Assembly: GCA_013289955.1 (NCBI GenBank)
Contig: JABCYZ010000025.1
Location: 1 to 64,000 of the forward strand
Direction of reading: 5' to 3'
DNA from: Acidobacteriota bacterium
GTDB lineage: Bacteria > Acidobacteriota > Terriglobia > Acidiferrales > UBA7541
Length of the DNA stretch: 64,000 nt
Positions within the stretch are counted from its first letter, which is position 1. Each line of letters starts with the position of its first letter. Below, one piece after another: positions 11,543-20,899 of this stretch. The notes below the pieces were generated by a model. That model had not been told where the DNA came from. It worked only from the letters and a program-made list of their open reading frames with translations, and ran no database searches. The translations under genes and the position numbers were made by a program.

Positions 11543-13990
11543 TCACTCGTCGCGGAGGGTGCGGAGGGGCTCGACGCGCGTGGCGCGGTAGGCCGGAACG
11601 ACCGTGGCGAGAACGCCGACCGCGATGAGCAGCGATGCAACCGCCGCGAACGTGAGCGGATCGGTGGGACGCACCCCGTAGATAAGAGACGAGACAACGC
11701 GACCCAGTGCCAGCGCCACCGCGAGGCCGAGGCCGACGCCGACTAGAATCGGTTTCATGCCATCCGCTACCACCATTTTCAGGACGTCAGAGTGCGAGGC
11801 GCCCAGTGCCATGCGAATGCCAATCTCGCGCACGCGGCGGCGAACGGCATAAGAAAGTACGCTGTAAATGCCCACTGCGGTGAGCATCAGCGCGAGCCCT
11901 GCGAACGCGGCCAGCAAAAGCATGTTAGAGCGCTGAGGCGTCAAGGTACTGGAAATCAATTCGTTCATGCTCATGACCTCCGTGACGGGGGTTTCCGGGT
12001 CGACCTCACGCACGGCGCTGGTTACCGCGGTCGCGACGCTCATGGGATCTGCGGCGGTACGCACCGCAAGGCTCATGGGGAACGAGCGCCAGGCTTCAGA
12101 AGGCGGCGCAAAGATCTGATCCAGAGGCCAATAGACCGTCGCGACCGGCCGGGTCTCGTCGAGAGAGTCCAATTTCACGTCGCCAACGATTCCGACGACC
12201 TCCCGAGACACACCAGGGTAAAAGGTAAGCGTGAGATGTTTGCCGAGCGGGTTTTCATTGGGCCAAAAACGTTTGGCCATGGATTCGCTGATAATCACAG
12301 CGGGATTTCTGCCGGCCAGGTCGTCACCGGTGAGGTCGCGGCCGCTCAAAAGCGGTATGCGCATCGTGGGAAGATAGCCTGGACTAATCAGGCGCACATC
12401 CAGTTCCGGCTGGTCAGCCATGGGCACAACAGGCTGGCCTTCGATCGCGACGGGCTGGTGCGAACCGCCGTCGCCCATCGGCAGGTCATCGATGACGCCG
12501 GCCGACGCCACACCCGGAGTGGCTCGAACCTGCTGGAGTACGCGTTCGAAAAAGGCGATATACATGGCCGGCGTGTTGAACTTGTGAGCCGGAATCGAAA
12601 TGGTCATGGTGAGCAGGCCGTTAGGGTCGAACCCTGGCTTGACGTTGCTGAGCTGCCACAAGGTGCGGACCATGAGGCCTGCGCCAACCAGCAGAACCAG
12701 AGAGAGCGCAACTTCGGCAACAACCAGAAGACCGCGAGTCCTGCCGCCACCGGAATCGGAGCTGCCTCGGCCCTGGCCTTGTTTGAGAGCTTCATTGACA
12801 TCCGATTTCGTAAACCGCAAGGCCGGAAGAAGTCCCGCGAGGACGCCAGCGAATAAGCCGAGGAATGCCGTGAAAGCCAGGACGGGAGCGTTCAGGGTGA
12901 TCTCTGCGAAACGAGGGAGCTGGCCCGCGAGGAATTTGACAATCAAAGCGGTACCGAAGCGGGCTAGAAAGAGACCCAACGCGCCCCCGGCCACGGAGAG
13001 AAGCAGGGTCTCTAGAAGGACGAGGCGAATGATGGCGCCGCGGGTAGCTCCGAGAGCGGAGCGAATTGCGATTTCTTTTTTTCGGGCGAGGATTTTGCCG
13101 AGCACGAGATTGGCGACATTGGCGCAAGCGATCAGCAAGACGAAAGCGACGGCGCCCAACAAGACCAGGAGAGCGGGGCGCACATCTCCAACGAGTTGTT
13201 CGCGGAGAGGAAGGATGGTCGCGCCCCAGCCTTTGTCGTCCTCGGGATAGAGCTGCTCGAGACGGGTGGAAATGGCGCTGAGTTCGGCCTGCGCCGCGCG
13301 GATATCCACGCCCGGTTTGAGGCGGCCGATGACCTGATAATTGTGATTGCCGCGGACGGCCCGCCTTTCGTCGGTCCAGGCCAGAGGGATCCAAAGCTGG
13401 GCCCAACTGGGGAATTTGAACTTCGGTGGCATCACTCCGACGATCGTGTAAGGCTCGCCGTCCAGAAGGATGTTCCGGCCAATGACACCAGGGTCAGCGC
13501 CATAGCGTTCTCGCCAAAAGGTGTTGGCGAGGACCACGACGTGGCCGTGGCCGGAGCGGTCTTCGTCGGGGGTAAAGCCTCGGCCGAGTACAGGTTGCAC
13601 GCGAAGGATAGAAAAGAAGCCTGGAGCGATGGAGGCGGCTTCAATGGCTTCCGGGCGTTCCTTGCCGCCGACGTTGAAGCGCGCGCCCCCCAAAGCAGCC
13701 ATGTCTTCAAACGAGTGGTTCATGCTCCGCCAGTCGAGGTAGTTCGCCGGTGAGACAGAGAACCGAGTCATCCCGGGAAAGCTCTTGGCGGGAGGGACGT
13801 GCCAAATTTGCATGATACGGGACGAGTCCTGGTAGGGCAGCGGGCGGAGGAGAACGGCGTTGACTACCGTGAAAATCGCGGTGTTGGCGCCAATTCCGAG
13901 AGCGAGCAGGAGAATAGCCATGACGGTGAAGCCCGGGTTGCGAAGGAGAATGCGAAGGCCGAGTTGAAGGTCGGAAAAGAGGTTACGCAT
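11543..13990 (-). CDS. ADOP-type ABC transporter permease (MacB/FtsX)
   Basis: An 815-residue permease with two MacB periplasmic-domain/FtsX units: N-terminal transmembrane helix (NPGFTVMAILLLALGIGANTAIFTVVNAVLLRPLPY), a periplasmic domain, FtsX helices, a second periplasmic domain with QPVAIEGQP, and terminal FtsX helices (ALMLTAVGIYSVLSYAVRRRVREIGIRMALGA). This duplicated layout is that of acidobacterial ADOP permeases. The ORF runs to 14197, but MRNLFSDLQLGLRILLRNPGF is the usual family start. No ATPase gene is adjacent, as is normal for orphan permeases. Substrate unknown. Confidence 0.92.
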   Translation of the reverse strand: MRNLFSDLQLGLRILLRNPGFTVMAILLLALGIGANTAIFTVVNAVLLRPLPYQDSSRIMQIWHVPPAKSFPGMTRFSVSPANYLDWRSMNHSFEDMAALGGARFNVGGKERPEAIEAASIAPGFFSILRVQPVLGRGFTPDEDRSGHGHVVVLANTFWRERYGADPGVIGRNILLDGEPYTIVGVMPPKFKFPSWAQLWIPLAWTDERRAVRGNHNYQVIGRLKPGVDIRAAQAELSAISTRLEQLYPEDDKGWGATILPLREQLVGDVRPALLVLLGAVAFVLLIACANVANLVLGKILARKKEIAIRSALGATRGAIIRLVLLETLLLSVAGGALGLFLARFGTALIVKFLAGQLPRFAEITLNAPVLAFTAFLGLFAGVLAGLLPALRFTKSDVNEALKQGQGRGSSDSGGGRTRGLLVVAEVALSLVLLVGAGLMVRTLWQLSNVKPGFDPNGLLTMTISIPAHKFNTPAMYIAFFERVLQQVRATPGVASAGVIDDLPMGDGGSHQPVAIEGQPVVPMADQPELDVRLISPGYLPTMRIPLLSGRDLTGDDLAGRNPAVIISESMAKRFWPNENPLGKHLTLTFYPGVSREVVGIVGDVKLDSLDETRPVATVYWPLDQIFAPPSEAWRSFPMSLAVRTAADPMSVATAVTSAVREVDPETPVTEVMSMNELISSTLTPQRSNMLLLAAFAGLALMLTAVGIYSVLSYAVRRRVREIGIRMALGASHSDVLKMVVADGMKPILVGVGLGLAVALALGRVVSSLIYGVRPTDPLTFAAVASLLIAVGVLATVVPAYRATRVEPLRTLRDE

Positions 13991-14125
13991 AAGAAGGCGC
14001 TCCTGGCCGCCGATGAAAGGCAGGCCGGCGGCGGCCTGCTTAGAAGACGAGCGGAACGGCAAAAGGTTCCACGGAATGGGCGAGGCTAGGCGTGCCGGAT
14101 ACCACAAGGCGCGATTGCGCTTTTT

Positions 14126-14154
14126 TTGCGGCTCTTGCCACCGCGGTATATAGT
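14126..14154 (+). promoter_or_regulatory. Sigma70-type promoter candidate for the TPR protein
   Basis: TTGCGG (14126-14131) and TATAGT (14149-14154) are separated by 17 bases. They lie about 90 bases before the chosen ATG at 14243, in the divergent region with the ADOP permease gene. Match is good at -10 and partial at -35; strength is untested. Confidence 0.45.
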
Positions 14155-14242
14155 GGGACAAGGGCGCGCGCCTCTCGCTTCGCGTGCAGCCCCACACGAT
14201 TTTCTAGTCAGCCGACAGGCAAAGCAAAGGCAACCCGGACGG

Positions 14243-16840
14243 ATGGCCGCAGACGTCAGCAAGCATTTGGACCGCGCCAAGCGATTCCTTGAAAAGAACC
14301 GCGTCGAGGACGCTATCGAAGCCTACCTGGCCGTGCTGGACGAGGCGCCGCAGCACCAGGAAGCGACGCAGGCGCTGGGCGATCTTTACGCGCGGATGGA
14401 TCAGCCGGAGCGCGCCGCTGTTTATTACGGCTTGCTCTTTGATTTGCTGATCGAGCCACGCGATGAAACCAAAGCGCTGGCTATCTATAATCGGTTTCTA
14501 AGAAGCGGCTCCACGGCACAACCTCCGGAACGCATCGCCCGATATGCATTCTTGCAGCAAAAACAAAATCATCCCGAAGAAGCCATCGATCAGTACACCA
14601 AGGCGGGAGAACTCTTCACGAGCGCGGGACGGCATGAAGATGCGCTGTTTTGCTGGGAGCGCATCGCGCAACTGGATCCGGAAAATCTCGGCCGGCAACT
14701 GCGGCTGGCGGAGGGAGCGGAGCAGATCGGGAAGAACGCGCTCGCGGCTCGGACCTTTCTCCGTGCGGGACAGCTGGCGTCCGCGGGCGGCGCCGAAGTC
14801 GATGCGCTGAAGCTGCTCGGCCGGGCTCACAAACTGGCGCCGCAAGAACGCAGCGTTGCGCTGCTCTACGCGCAGGCCAAGCTGCGCAGCGACGAAGCGG
14901 CGGAGGCGGCCACGCTTCTCGAACCATTTGCGGGAACGGAGAGCGACACCGTCTTTCTCGAGACCTTCGGCGATGCGCTCATTCGCGGCGGAAATCTCGA
15001 CCGGGCGCGCGAAATTCTCGAAAAACTCTTGCGCGAGAAAAACGCGGGTACCGAGCGGCTTTTCGAACTTGCCGACGCTTATGCGGCTTCCGCGCAGACG
15101 ACCAAAGGTGTGGACGTGCTCCAGACGCTCAAACGCCGCATGTTCGCGGACAAGCGGCAGAATGATTTCGCCACGCAATTGGATGCCGTGGCCTCGAAGC
15201 ACCCGCATTCGCAAGGCATGATGGAGTTCTGGGCGACGGTGTACAACGAGCTGAATCGCGAATCACAATATTTCGAAATTCTCGTAAAACTATTCGATGT
15301 TTATTTCAATGCGGGCGACTTCCGGAAGGCCTGCGATTCGCTCGAGCGGCTTGTGGACATCGACGCCTACGACTACCGCAATCAGGAGCGCATGGAAAAG
15401 CTTCGCGGGCATGTCGACGAAGCATTCCTGAAGCGCGTAGGCGGAAGACTTGCCAAGTCCATGAGTACGGCGCCCCCGCCGCCGACCCACGCTGGAACGG
15501 GAGCAGGGGTCTCGCAAGGAGCTCCCAGCACGGAAGAAGGGCGTCATGCGCAAGCCCTCGAAGACCTGATCGTTCAGACCGAGATTTTTCTGCAATATTC
15601 CTTGCAGGCCAAGGCGCTCGAGCGGTTGCAGAAAATTGCTGCGATGTTTCCCGGAGAAGAAGCGCGCAACGCCCGTTTACAGAATCTGTATCAGATGGCG
15701 AATTGGTGGCCCCCCGGTGCAGCGAAACCCAGGCAGGAACCCGCTGCGCCGGCCCCGCCACAGCCGGCGGCGCCGGTCGTCGAGGCGCAGCCCGTGCAAG
15801 TCACCACGCGGACCGGCGTTTATAGCGCGGAGACGTTGCGCGATTTGTCGAAGATTTCCGAAATCAATCAGAAGATTTTCCGCCAACAGACGCCGCGTGC
15901 AATGCTGAACACCGCGGTGAGCGAGGTGGGTTCTCACCTGCGGACCTTGCGCTGCATCGCGGTCGTCGGTGCCCCGGGCCGGCCTCCGGAGATGTCCGCG
16001 GAGTTTTGCGGCCCGACGAGCAAGCCTGCGCCGGGAGCACAGGTAGTTCTGCTGCTGGCGCAGATGGAGAAAGCGGAGCCGGATGAGCTCGGTGGATTGG
16101 TGGTCGATGCTACCGAGGGATCCATTGTGGCCGAGATGGGGCTTGCCACCGCTCTAGGCGTGATGATTACCGACAAGGAAACGCAAGCGCCAGCTGGAAT
16201 GCTGATCGTGGGCCACGCAGAGCCCCACAAGTGGAAGCCCAACGAGGCTTATTTTTTGCAAGCTATCGGCGATCAGATGCTGATGAGCGTGAGCCATACG
16301 AGGCTGCGTTCGCTGGTGCGGCGCATGGGCGTTTCCGATGAACGAACCGGTTTGCTGAGCCGCAGTTCGTACCAGAGTTGCTTGCTGACGGAAGCGGACC
16401 GGGCGCGCAGCCAGGGCACGCCGCTGGCGCTGGCGATTTTGCAGATCGACCGCGGAGCGGAGATTTTGCGGCAGCAGGGAGAATCGCCGCTGGAGAGGTT
16501 TTTGGAACAACTGGCGAGGTCGCTGCAGCCGATCGTGCGGCAGAATGACGTGGCGGTGAAGTATACGTCGTGGTCGCTGGCGTTTATCTTGCCGGATACG
16601 ACCCTGGCGGGCGCGCAGAATCTTGCGGACAAGTTGCGGCGCGCGGCTTCCGGTTTGCGGCCGCCATGGGATACGACGCAGATCACGCTGAGCGCGGGAA
16701 TCGTCGAAGCGGTGGCGAAGCATGAGTACGACAGCGAGGATATCGTTACGGACCTGATTAATCGCGCCGAGTTTTCTGTCGAAGAGGCGCGAAAAAAGGG
16801 TGGCGATACCGTGGTCACGCTGGATACGCCGAAGGGTTGA
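14243..16840 (+). CDS. TPR protein with GAF-like and degenerate GGDEF domains
   Basis: An 865-residue protein. Residues about 1-480 are TPR-like helices (HLDRAKRFLEKNRVEDAIEAYLAVLDEAPQ, ALGDLYARMDQPERAAVYY and later repeats). A Pro/Ala linker follows near 500. A GAF-like region lies at about 530-690. The C-terminal 165 residues have the GGDEF fold pattern (DERTGLLSRSSYQ, ALAILQIDR, VKYTSWSLAFILPDT, ADKLRRAA, TLSAGI, LINRAEFSVEEARKKGGDTVV), but the GGDEF loop reads TSWSL, so cyclase activity is unlikely. It may bind c-di-GMP partners or serve as a scaffold. Start 14243 is chosen because the translation upstream (from 14126) is not family-like. Confidence 0.75.
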   Translation: MAADVSKHLDRAKRFLEKNRVEDAIEAYLAVLDEAPQHQEATQALGDLYARMDQPERAAVYYGLLFDLLIEPRDETKALAIYNRFLRSGSTAQPPERIARYAFLQQKQNHPEEAIDQYTKAGELFTSAGRHEDALFCWERIAQLDPENLGRQLRLAEGAEQIGKNALAARTFLRAGQLASAGGAEVDALKLLGRAHKLAPQERSVALLYAQAKLRSDEAAEAATLLEPFAGTESDTVFLETFGDALIRGGNLDRAREILEKLLREKNAGTERLFELADAYAASAQTTKGVDVLQTLKRRMFADKRQNDFATQLDAVASKHPHSQGMMEFWATVYNELNRESQYFEILVKLFDVYFNAGDFRKACDSLERLVDIDAYDYRNQERMEKLRGHVDEAFLKRVGGRLAKSMSTAPPPPTHAGTGAGVSQGAPSTEEGRHAQALEDLIVQTEIFLQYSLQAKALERLQKIAAMFPGEEARNARLQNLYQMANWWPPGAAKPRQEPAAPAPPQPAAPVVEAQPVQVTTRTGVYSAETLRDLSKISEINQKIFRQQTPRAMLNTAVSEVGSHLRTLRCIAVVGAPGRPPEMSAEFCGPTSKPAPGAQVVLLLAQMEKAEPDELGGLVVDATEGSIVAEMGLATALGVMITDKETQAPAGMLIVGHAEPHKWKPNEAYFLQAIGDQMLMSVSHTRLRSLVRRMGVSDERTGLLSRSSYQSCLLTEADRARSQGTPLALAILQIDRGAEILRQQGESPLERFLEQLARSLQPIVRQNDVAVKYTSWSLAFILPDTTLAGAQNLADKLRRAASGLRPPWDTTQITLSAGIVEAVAKHEYDSEDIVTDLINRAEFSVEEARKKGGDTVVTLDTPKG

Positions 16841-17247
16841 GTTCCAGGCTAGGCTGCGCGGAGCGATTACCGGCCATCTCGAAAAGTGCCCCATAGAAGC
16901 TGAAATTTCGGGCGAGTCCGAAACTAGGCTGGCTCTGATGGATGGGGATGGGAACGGCCGGCAACGAGAGCTTCCGGTAGCCTGTTTGTACAAGAATCGC
17001 CTGAATCTAAGACACTCCTAGAGGGTCCGAAGCAAGAACTCTCACCATTTGCTAAGAGCAAGGCCCTGAAACCCGCCCAAGAATGGGATGGCGGGCGAAT
17101 GGGCATTCTGGCGGAGGAAGAAGTGCTTTTTTTTGGGTTTGAGGAATGCGAAGCGAGGTGAATTCACGAATGTGCAAGCCATCGGGTGGGCCTCGGCTGG
17201 CTGCTGAGCTAAGATAACAAGCGACCATTTTGGAGAAAGAGGGAACC
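16841..17247. other. Intergenic stretch without a supported gene
   Basis: These 407 bases lie between the TPR protein and the thiolase gene. Short ORFs cross it on both strands, but none has a family pattern. A 6-bp stem (CCCGCC/GGCGGG, around 17072-17096) followed later by a run of eight or more T (about 17125-17134) is the only structural hint; the distance is too long for a standard terminator. Confidence 0.35.
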
Positions 17248-18435
17248 ATGTTTCCAACGGATGTGGTGATTGTGGCGGGGGCGCGGACGCCGATGGCGCG
17301 GTATACGGGGGCGTTTTCGGAGGTGAGCGCGATTGAGCTGGCGGCGCATGCTTCGCGGGAGGCGATCCGGAGGTCGGGAGTGGATCCGGCAGAGTTTGAT
17401 CATGCGATTTTTGGGAACGTGATGCAGACCAGCGCGGACGCGCTTTATGGCGCGCGGCACGTGGGGTTGAAGGCCGGATTGAAGGTGGAGACGCCGGCGG
17501 TGACGGTAAACCGGCTGTGCGGGTCGGGGATTGAGGCGGTGTCCCAGGCGGCGCAGCGGCTTTTGCTGGGGGAAGCGACGATGGTGCTGGCGGGCGGGAT
17601 GGAGAATATGACGCAGGCGCCGTTTGTGGTGCGCGGCGCGCGGACGGGATTGAAGTTGGGCGGCGGGGCGCTGGAGGATTCGTTGTTTGTGGGATTGACG
17701 GATAGTTATTGCGGATTGCCGATGGCCATGACAGCGGAAAAATTGGCGGAGCAGCATGGCATTACGAGGAAAGATGCCGACGCGTATGCTTTGCGCAGCC
17801 AGCAAGCGGCCGATGCGGCGTACAAAGCCTGCCGGATCCGGGAAGAACTTGTGCCCGTCGAGGTGAAGCAAGGCAGGAAGACGATTGTGTTCAGCGAAGA
17901 TGATCACCGGCGGCCGGAAACGACGATGGAGACTCTGGAGAAATTGCCGCCGTCTTTCAAGAAAGACGGGATTGTGACGGCGGGGAATGCCAGCGGGATT
18001 GTGGATGGCGCGGCGGCGGTGGTGGTGACGCGAGAGCCTGCGGCGAAAGAGCGCGGGCTGAAGCCGCTCGGAAGAATTGTGGCGTGGGCTACCGCCGGAG
18101 TCGATCCGAGCATTATGGGGATTGGGCCGGTGCCTTCGTCCGAAAAAGCGTTGAAGCTGGCGGGGCTCACTTTGGAGCAGATGGACCGCGTTGAGGTGAA
18201 TGAGGCTTTTGCGGCGCAGTATCTGGCGGTGGAGAAGGCACTGGGGCTGAATCGAGACAAGACGAATGTGAACGGCGGGGCGATTGCGTTGGGGCATCCG
18301 CTGGGAGCGAGCGGGACGCGGCTCTTGATTACGATTTTGAATGAGTTACGGCGGAATAATTTGCGGTATGGGCTGACAACGGCTTGCATCGGCGGCGGGC
18401 AGGGGATTGCGATGATTGTGGAGAGCTTGCACTGA
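17248..18435 (+). CDS. Acetyl-CoA C-acyltransferase (thiolase)
   Basis: A 395-residue thiolase. The nucleophilic cysteine is in VNRLCGSGIEAV (about residue 91), the second active-site region is VNEAFAAQYLAVEKAL, and the C-terminal catalytic motifs are NVNGGAIALGHPLGASGTR and GLTTACIGGGQGIA. It either condenses two acetyl-CoA or cleaves 3-ketoacyl-CoA. Its neighbours code for the dehydrogenase and hydratase of the same short-chain pathway. A GAGAAAGAGGGA site precedes the ATG at 17248, which is preferred over the TTG at 17230. Codons end mostly in G, unlike sucCD. Confidence 0.95.
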   Translation: MFPTDVVIVAGARTPMARYTGAFSEVSAIELAAHASREAIRRSGVDPAEFDHAIFGNVMQTSADALYGARHVGLKAGLKVETPAVTVNRLCGSGIEAVSQAAQRLLLGEATMVLAGGMENMTQAPFVVRGARTGLKLGGGALEDSLFVGLTDSYCGLPMAMTAEKLAEQHGITRKDADAYALRSQQAADAAYKACRIREELVPVEVKQGRKTIVFSEDDHRRPETTMETLEKLPPSFKKDGIVTAGNASGIVDGAAAVVVTREPAAKERGLKPLGRIVAWATAGVDPSIMGIGPVPSSEKALKLAGLTLEQMDRVEVNEAFAAQYLAVEKALGLNRDKTNVNGGAIALGHPLGASGTRLLITILNELRRNNLRYGLTTACIGGGQGIAMIVESLH

Positions 18436-18585
18436 AGATCGTGTCCGACCGAGACACGTCCTGGCTCGCGCTGGCGTGTCAACTTTCCCACGGGCCGGGG
18501 ACAGGCCACACGTCAAAAGGGATTCTGGTAAACTTTCCGGGCCCGCGAAGGGGTTCGGCCGCGGTATCTACGAGGAAAATCAATT

Positions 18586-19467
18586 ATGGCAATTCGGAAG
18601 GTGGGCGTGGTTGGGTGTGGTTTGATGGGGTCGGGGATCGCGCAGGTGAGCGCGGCTGCGGGGTTTGCGACCGTGGTGCGGGAGGTGAGTCCCGCGATTG
18701 TTGAGAAGGGGATTGCGGGTATTGAGAAAAATCTGGCGCGGCTCGTGGAGAAAGGGACGATTACGGCGGGGGCCCAGGCGGAGACTCGGGGCCGATTGCG
18801 CGGTACGACGGCGCTCGAGGATTTGAAGGATTGCGATTTGATTGTTGAGGCGATCATCGAACAGTTGCCGGCGAAGCGCGAACTTTTTACAGCGCTGGAC
18901 GCGCTGTGCCCGCCATCGACCATTTTTGCGAGCAATACTTCGTCGCTGACCATCACGGAAATTTCCGCAGCCACCAAGCGGCCGCAACGGTTTGTGGGCT
19001 TGCATTTCTTTAATCCGGTGCCTGTGATGAAGTTGGTGGAAGTGGTGCGGACGATTGCAACGGACGCGGATGTGTATGAAGAGATGGTGGTGTTTGGGAC
19101 CAGGCTCGGAAAGACGGCGGTGCGGGCACACGATTCTACCGGATTCATTGTGAACCGGCTTTTGGTGCCGTATTTGCTCGATGCGATTCGGGCGCTCGAA
19201 GAGGGCGTGGGTTCCATCGAGGATATCGACAATTCCATGAAACTCGGCTGCGGGCACCCCATGGGCCCGCTGACTTTGCTGGATTTTGTGGGGTTGGATA
19301 CGACGTATTACATTTCGCAGATCATGTTTGAGGAGTTTCACGAGAAGCGATTCGCTTCGCCGCCGCTTTTGAAACGGATGGTATTGGCGGGGTGGAATGG
19401 GCGGAAGGCCGGGCGCGGATTTTATGATTACGCCGATGCGGCCAAGCCTAAGGCCATGAAATTCTAA
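18586..19467 (+). CDS. 3-hydroxybutyryl-CoA dehydrogenase
   Basis: A 293-residue NAD(P)-dependent 3-hydroxyacyl-CoA dehydrogenase. The Rossmann motif GVVGCGLMGSGIAQVSAAAG is at the N-terminus. The catalytic His is in GLHFFNPVPVMKLVEVV, followed by DSTGFIVNRLLVPYLLDAIRALEEG and the C-terminal helical domain with GCGHPMGPLTLLDFVGLDT. The length fits the single-domain Hbd/PaaH type, not a FadB fusion. It works between the hydratase and the thiolase on either side. About 150 bases separate it from the thiolase gene. Confidence 0.96.
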   Translation: MAIRKVGVVGCGLMGSGIAQVSAAAGFATVVREVSPAIVEKGIAGIEKNLARLVEKGTITAGAQAETRGRLRGTTALEDLKDCDLIVEAIIEQLPAKRELFTALDALCPPSTIFASNTSSLTITEISAATKRPQRFVGLHFFNPVPVMKLVEVVRTIATDADVYEEMVVFGTRLGKTAVRAHDSTGFIVNRLLVPYLLDAIRALEEGVGSIEDIDNSMKLGCGHPMGPLTLLDFVGLDTTYYISQIMFEEFHEKRFASPPLLKRMVLAGWNGRKAGRGFYDYADAAKPKAMKF

Positions 19468-19470
19468 AGA

Positions 19471-19510
19471 GGAAAGAAAAGGATCTTACAGAGAGGCCAC
19501 GGAGAGAGGG
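19471..19510 (+). repeat. Purine-rich intergenic repeat, copy A
   Basis: GGAAAGAAAAGGATCTTACAGAGAG followed by a CACGGAGAGAGGG tail lies in the gap after the dehydrogenase gene. A related sequence occurs in the next gap but one (20309-20369). The shared core AAAAGRATYTTACAGAGAG matches at 17 of 19 positions. It may double as a ribosome-site-rich leader. Confidence 0.55.
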
Positions 19511-19523
19511 CACCGGGAAGAAA

Positions 19524-20306
19524 ATGGATTACGAGAATCTGATTTACGAGAAGAGAGACGGCATTGCGTTTCTTACCTTCAACCGGCCGAAAGTCTTGAA
19601 TGCGCTGAACCGTCGGACGGTGGAGGAGTTAGAGGCGGCGCTGCTCGATGCGCGCGGGGACGAAACTGTGCGGGTCTTGATTTTGACAGGCGCGGGGGAG
19701 AAATCGTTCGTTGCGGGCGCGGATATTGGCGAGCTTTGCTTGCAAACGCCGGTCGGCGGAAAAGAGTTCTCGCTGTTTGGGCAGAGTGTGATTCATTTGC
19801 TGGAGACGATAGGAAAGCCGTCGATTTGCGCGATCAACGGGTTTGCGCTGGGCGGCGGGTGCGAGATCGCGCTTGCCTGCACGATTCGAATTGCTGGCAA
19901 GTCGGCGAAGCTTGGGCAGCCGGAAGTGAAATTGGGAATTATTCCCGGATATGGCGGCTCGCAGCGCCTGGCGCGGTTGTGCGGCAAGGGTGTGGCGCAT
20001 GAACTTTGCCTCTCTGGGGAAATGATTGGTGCCGAAGAAGCTCTGCGCATCGGACTTGTGAATCATATTTATGAACCGGCAGAACTTTTGCCGGCGGCCG
20101 AGACACTGGCGAAGAAAATTATTGCGAATGCGCCGGTCGCGGTGAAGTACACGATGGAAGCGATCGAGCGGGGCGTTGAAATGCCGCAGGAAGAGGGATT
20201 GTTTTTGGAGGCGACGCTTTTTGGTTTGGCTTGCGCGACCGAAGATATGCGCGAGGGGACGAAGGCGTTTTTGGAGAAGAGGCCGGCGAAGTTTGTGGGA
20301 AAGTAG
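19524..20306 (+). CDS. Enoyl-CoA hydratase (crotonase family)
   Basis: A 260-residue crotonase-fold protein: [24 protein letters not shown], the oxyanion-hole segment [13 protein letters not shown], and the catalytic region [22 protein letters not shown], with [20 protein letters not shown] carrying the second catalytic glutamate region. It hydrates short trans-2-enoyl-CoAs, supplying the substrate of the preceding dehydrogenase. The 57-base gap holds a purine-rich repeat copy. Together with the thiolase and dehydrogenase it makes a short-chain beta-oxidation or C4 synthesis module. Confidence 0.95.
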   Translation: MDYENLIYEKRDGIAFLTFNRPKVLNALNRRTVEELEAALLDARGDETVRVLILTGAGEKSFVAGADIGELCLQTPVGGKEFSLFGQSVIHLLETIGKPSICAINGFALGGGCEIALACTIRIAGKSAKLGQPEVKLGIIPGYGGSQRLARLCGKGVAHELCLSGEMIGAEEALRIGLVNHIYEPAELLPAAETLAKKIIANAPVAVKYTMEAIERGVEMPQEEGLFLEATLFGLACATEDMREGTKAFLEKRPAKFVGK

Positions 20307-20308
20307 CG

Positions 20309-20369
20309 GGAAAGGAAAAGAATTTTACAGAGAGAGCGCTGAGGATACGAAGAGCACGGAGAAGAGGGA
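20309..20369 (+). repeat. Purine-rich intergenic repeat, copy B
   Basis: GGAAAGGAAAAGAATTTTAC then AGAGAGAGC, an extra GCTGAGGATACGAAGA segment and CACGGAGAAGAGGGA. It is a longer relative of copy A at 19471-19510 and lies just before ribH. Confidence 0.55.
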
Positions 20370-20382
20370 GTCAGGCGGAGAG

Positions 20383-20898
20383 ATGCAGACAGGAAAGGTT
20401 GAGGGCGGGTTGAACGCGGCGGGATTGCGGTTTGGAATTGTAGTGAGCCGGTTCAATAGCTTTATTACGGAGCGGCTCCTGGCGGCCGCTGTCGATGCGC
20501 TGGAGCGCGCGGGCGCGGCTGGCAAAGATGTCGACGTGGTGCGGGTGCCGGGGTCGTTCGAATTGCCGCTGACGGCGAAGAAGCTTGCCGCAACCGGCAA
20601 GTACGACGCCTTGGTCGCGATCGGATGCGTGATTCGCGGCGAGACTTCGCACTACGATTATGTCTGCTCGGAGACGGCGCGCGGGTTGCAGCTTGCGCAG
20701 ATGGATTCGGGCGTGCCCATTATGTTTTGTGTGCTGACTTGCGACACGGTGGAGCAGGCCATTGACCGCGCAGGGCTGAAGGGCGGCAACAAGGGATTCG
20801 AAGCGGGTCTCGCCGCGATTGAGTTGGCGCAATTGTCGCGTAAATTGCGCGGCGCGCAGGCGAAACCGTCGGCCAGCAGAAAGCCCCGGCGGAACTAA
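20383..20898 (+). CDS. ribH: 6,7-dimethyl-8-ribityllumazine synthase
   Basis: Penultimate enzyme of riboflavin synthesis. The 171-residue protein has the family blocks [49 protein letters not shown] (with the catalytic His) and [20 protein letters not shown]. The ORF track begins at 20176 inside the hydratase gene. The ATG at 20383 follows a GGCGGAG site and gives the normal length. The stop lies one base before the nusB GTG, the common ribH-nusB pairing. Confidence 0.96.
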   Translation: MQTGKVEGGLNAAGLRFGIVVSRFNSFITERLLAAAVDALERAGAAGKDVDVVRVPGSFELPLTAKKLAATGKYDALVAIGCVIRGETSHYDYVCSETARGLQLAQMDSGVPIMFCVLTCDTVEQAIDRAGLKGGNKGFEAGLAAIELAQLSRKLRGAQAKPSASRKPRRN

Positions 20899-20899
20899 C

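Noticed and set aside
11792-12856. 354-aa plus-strand ORF
   Set aside because: Antisense to the ADOP permease gene, with no domain pattern.
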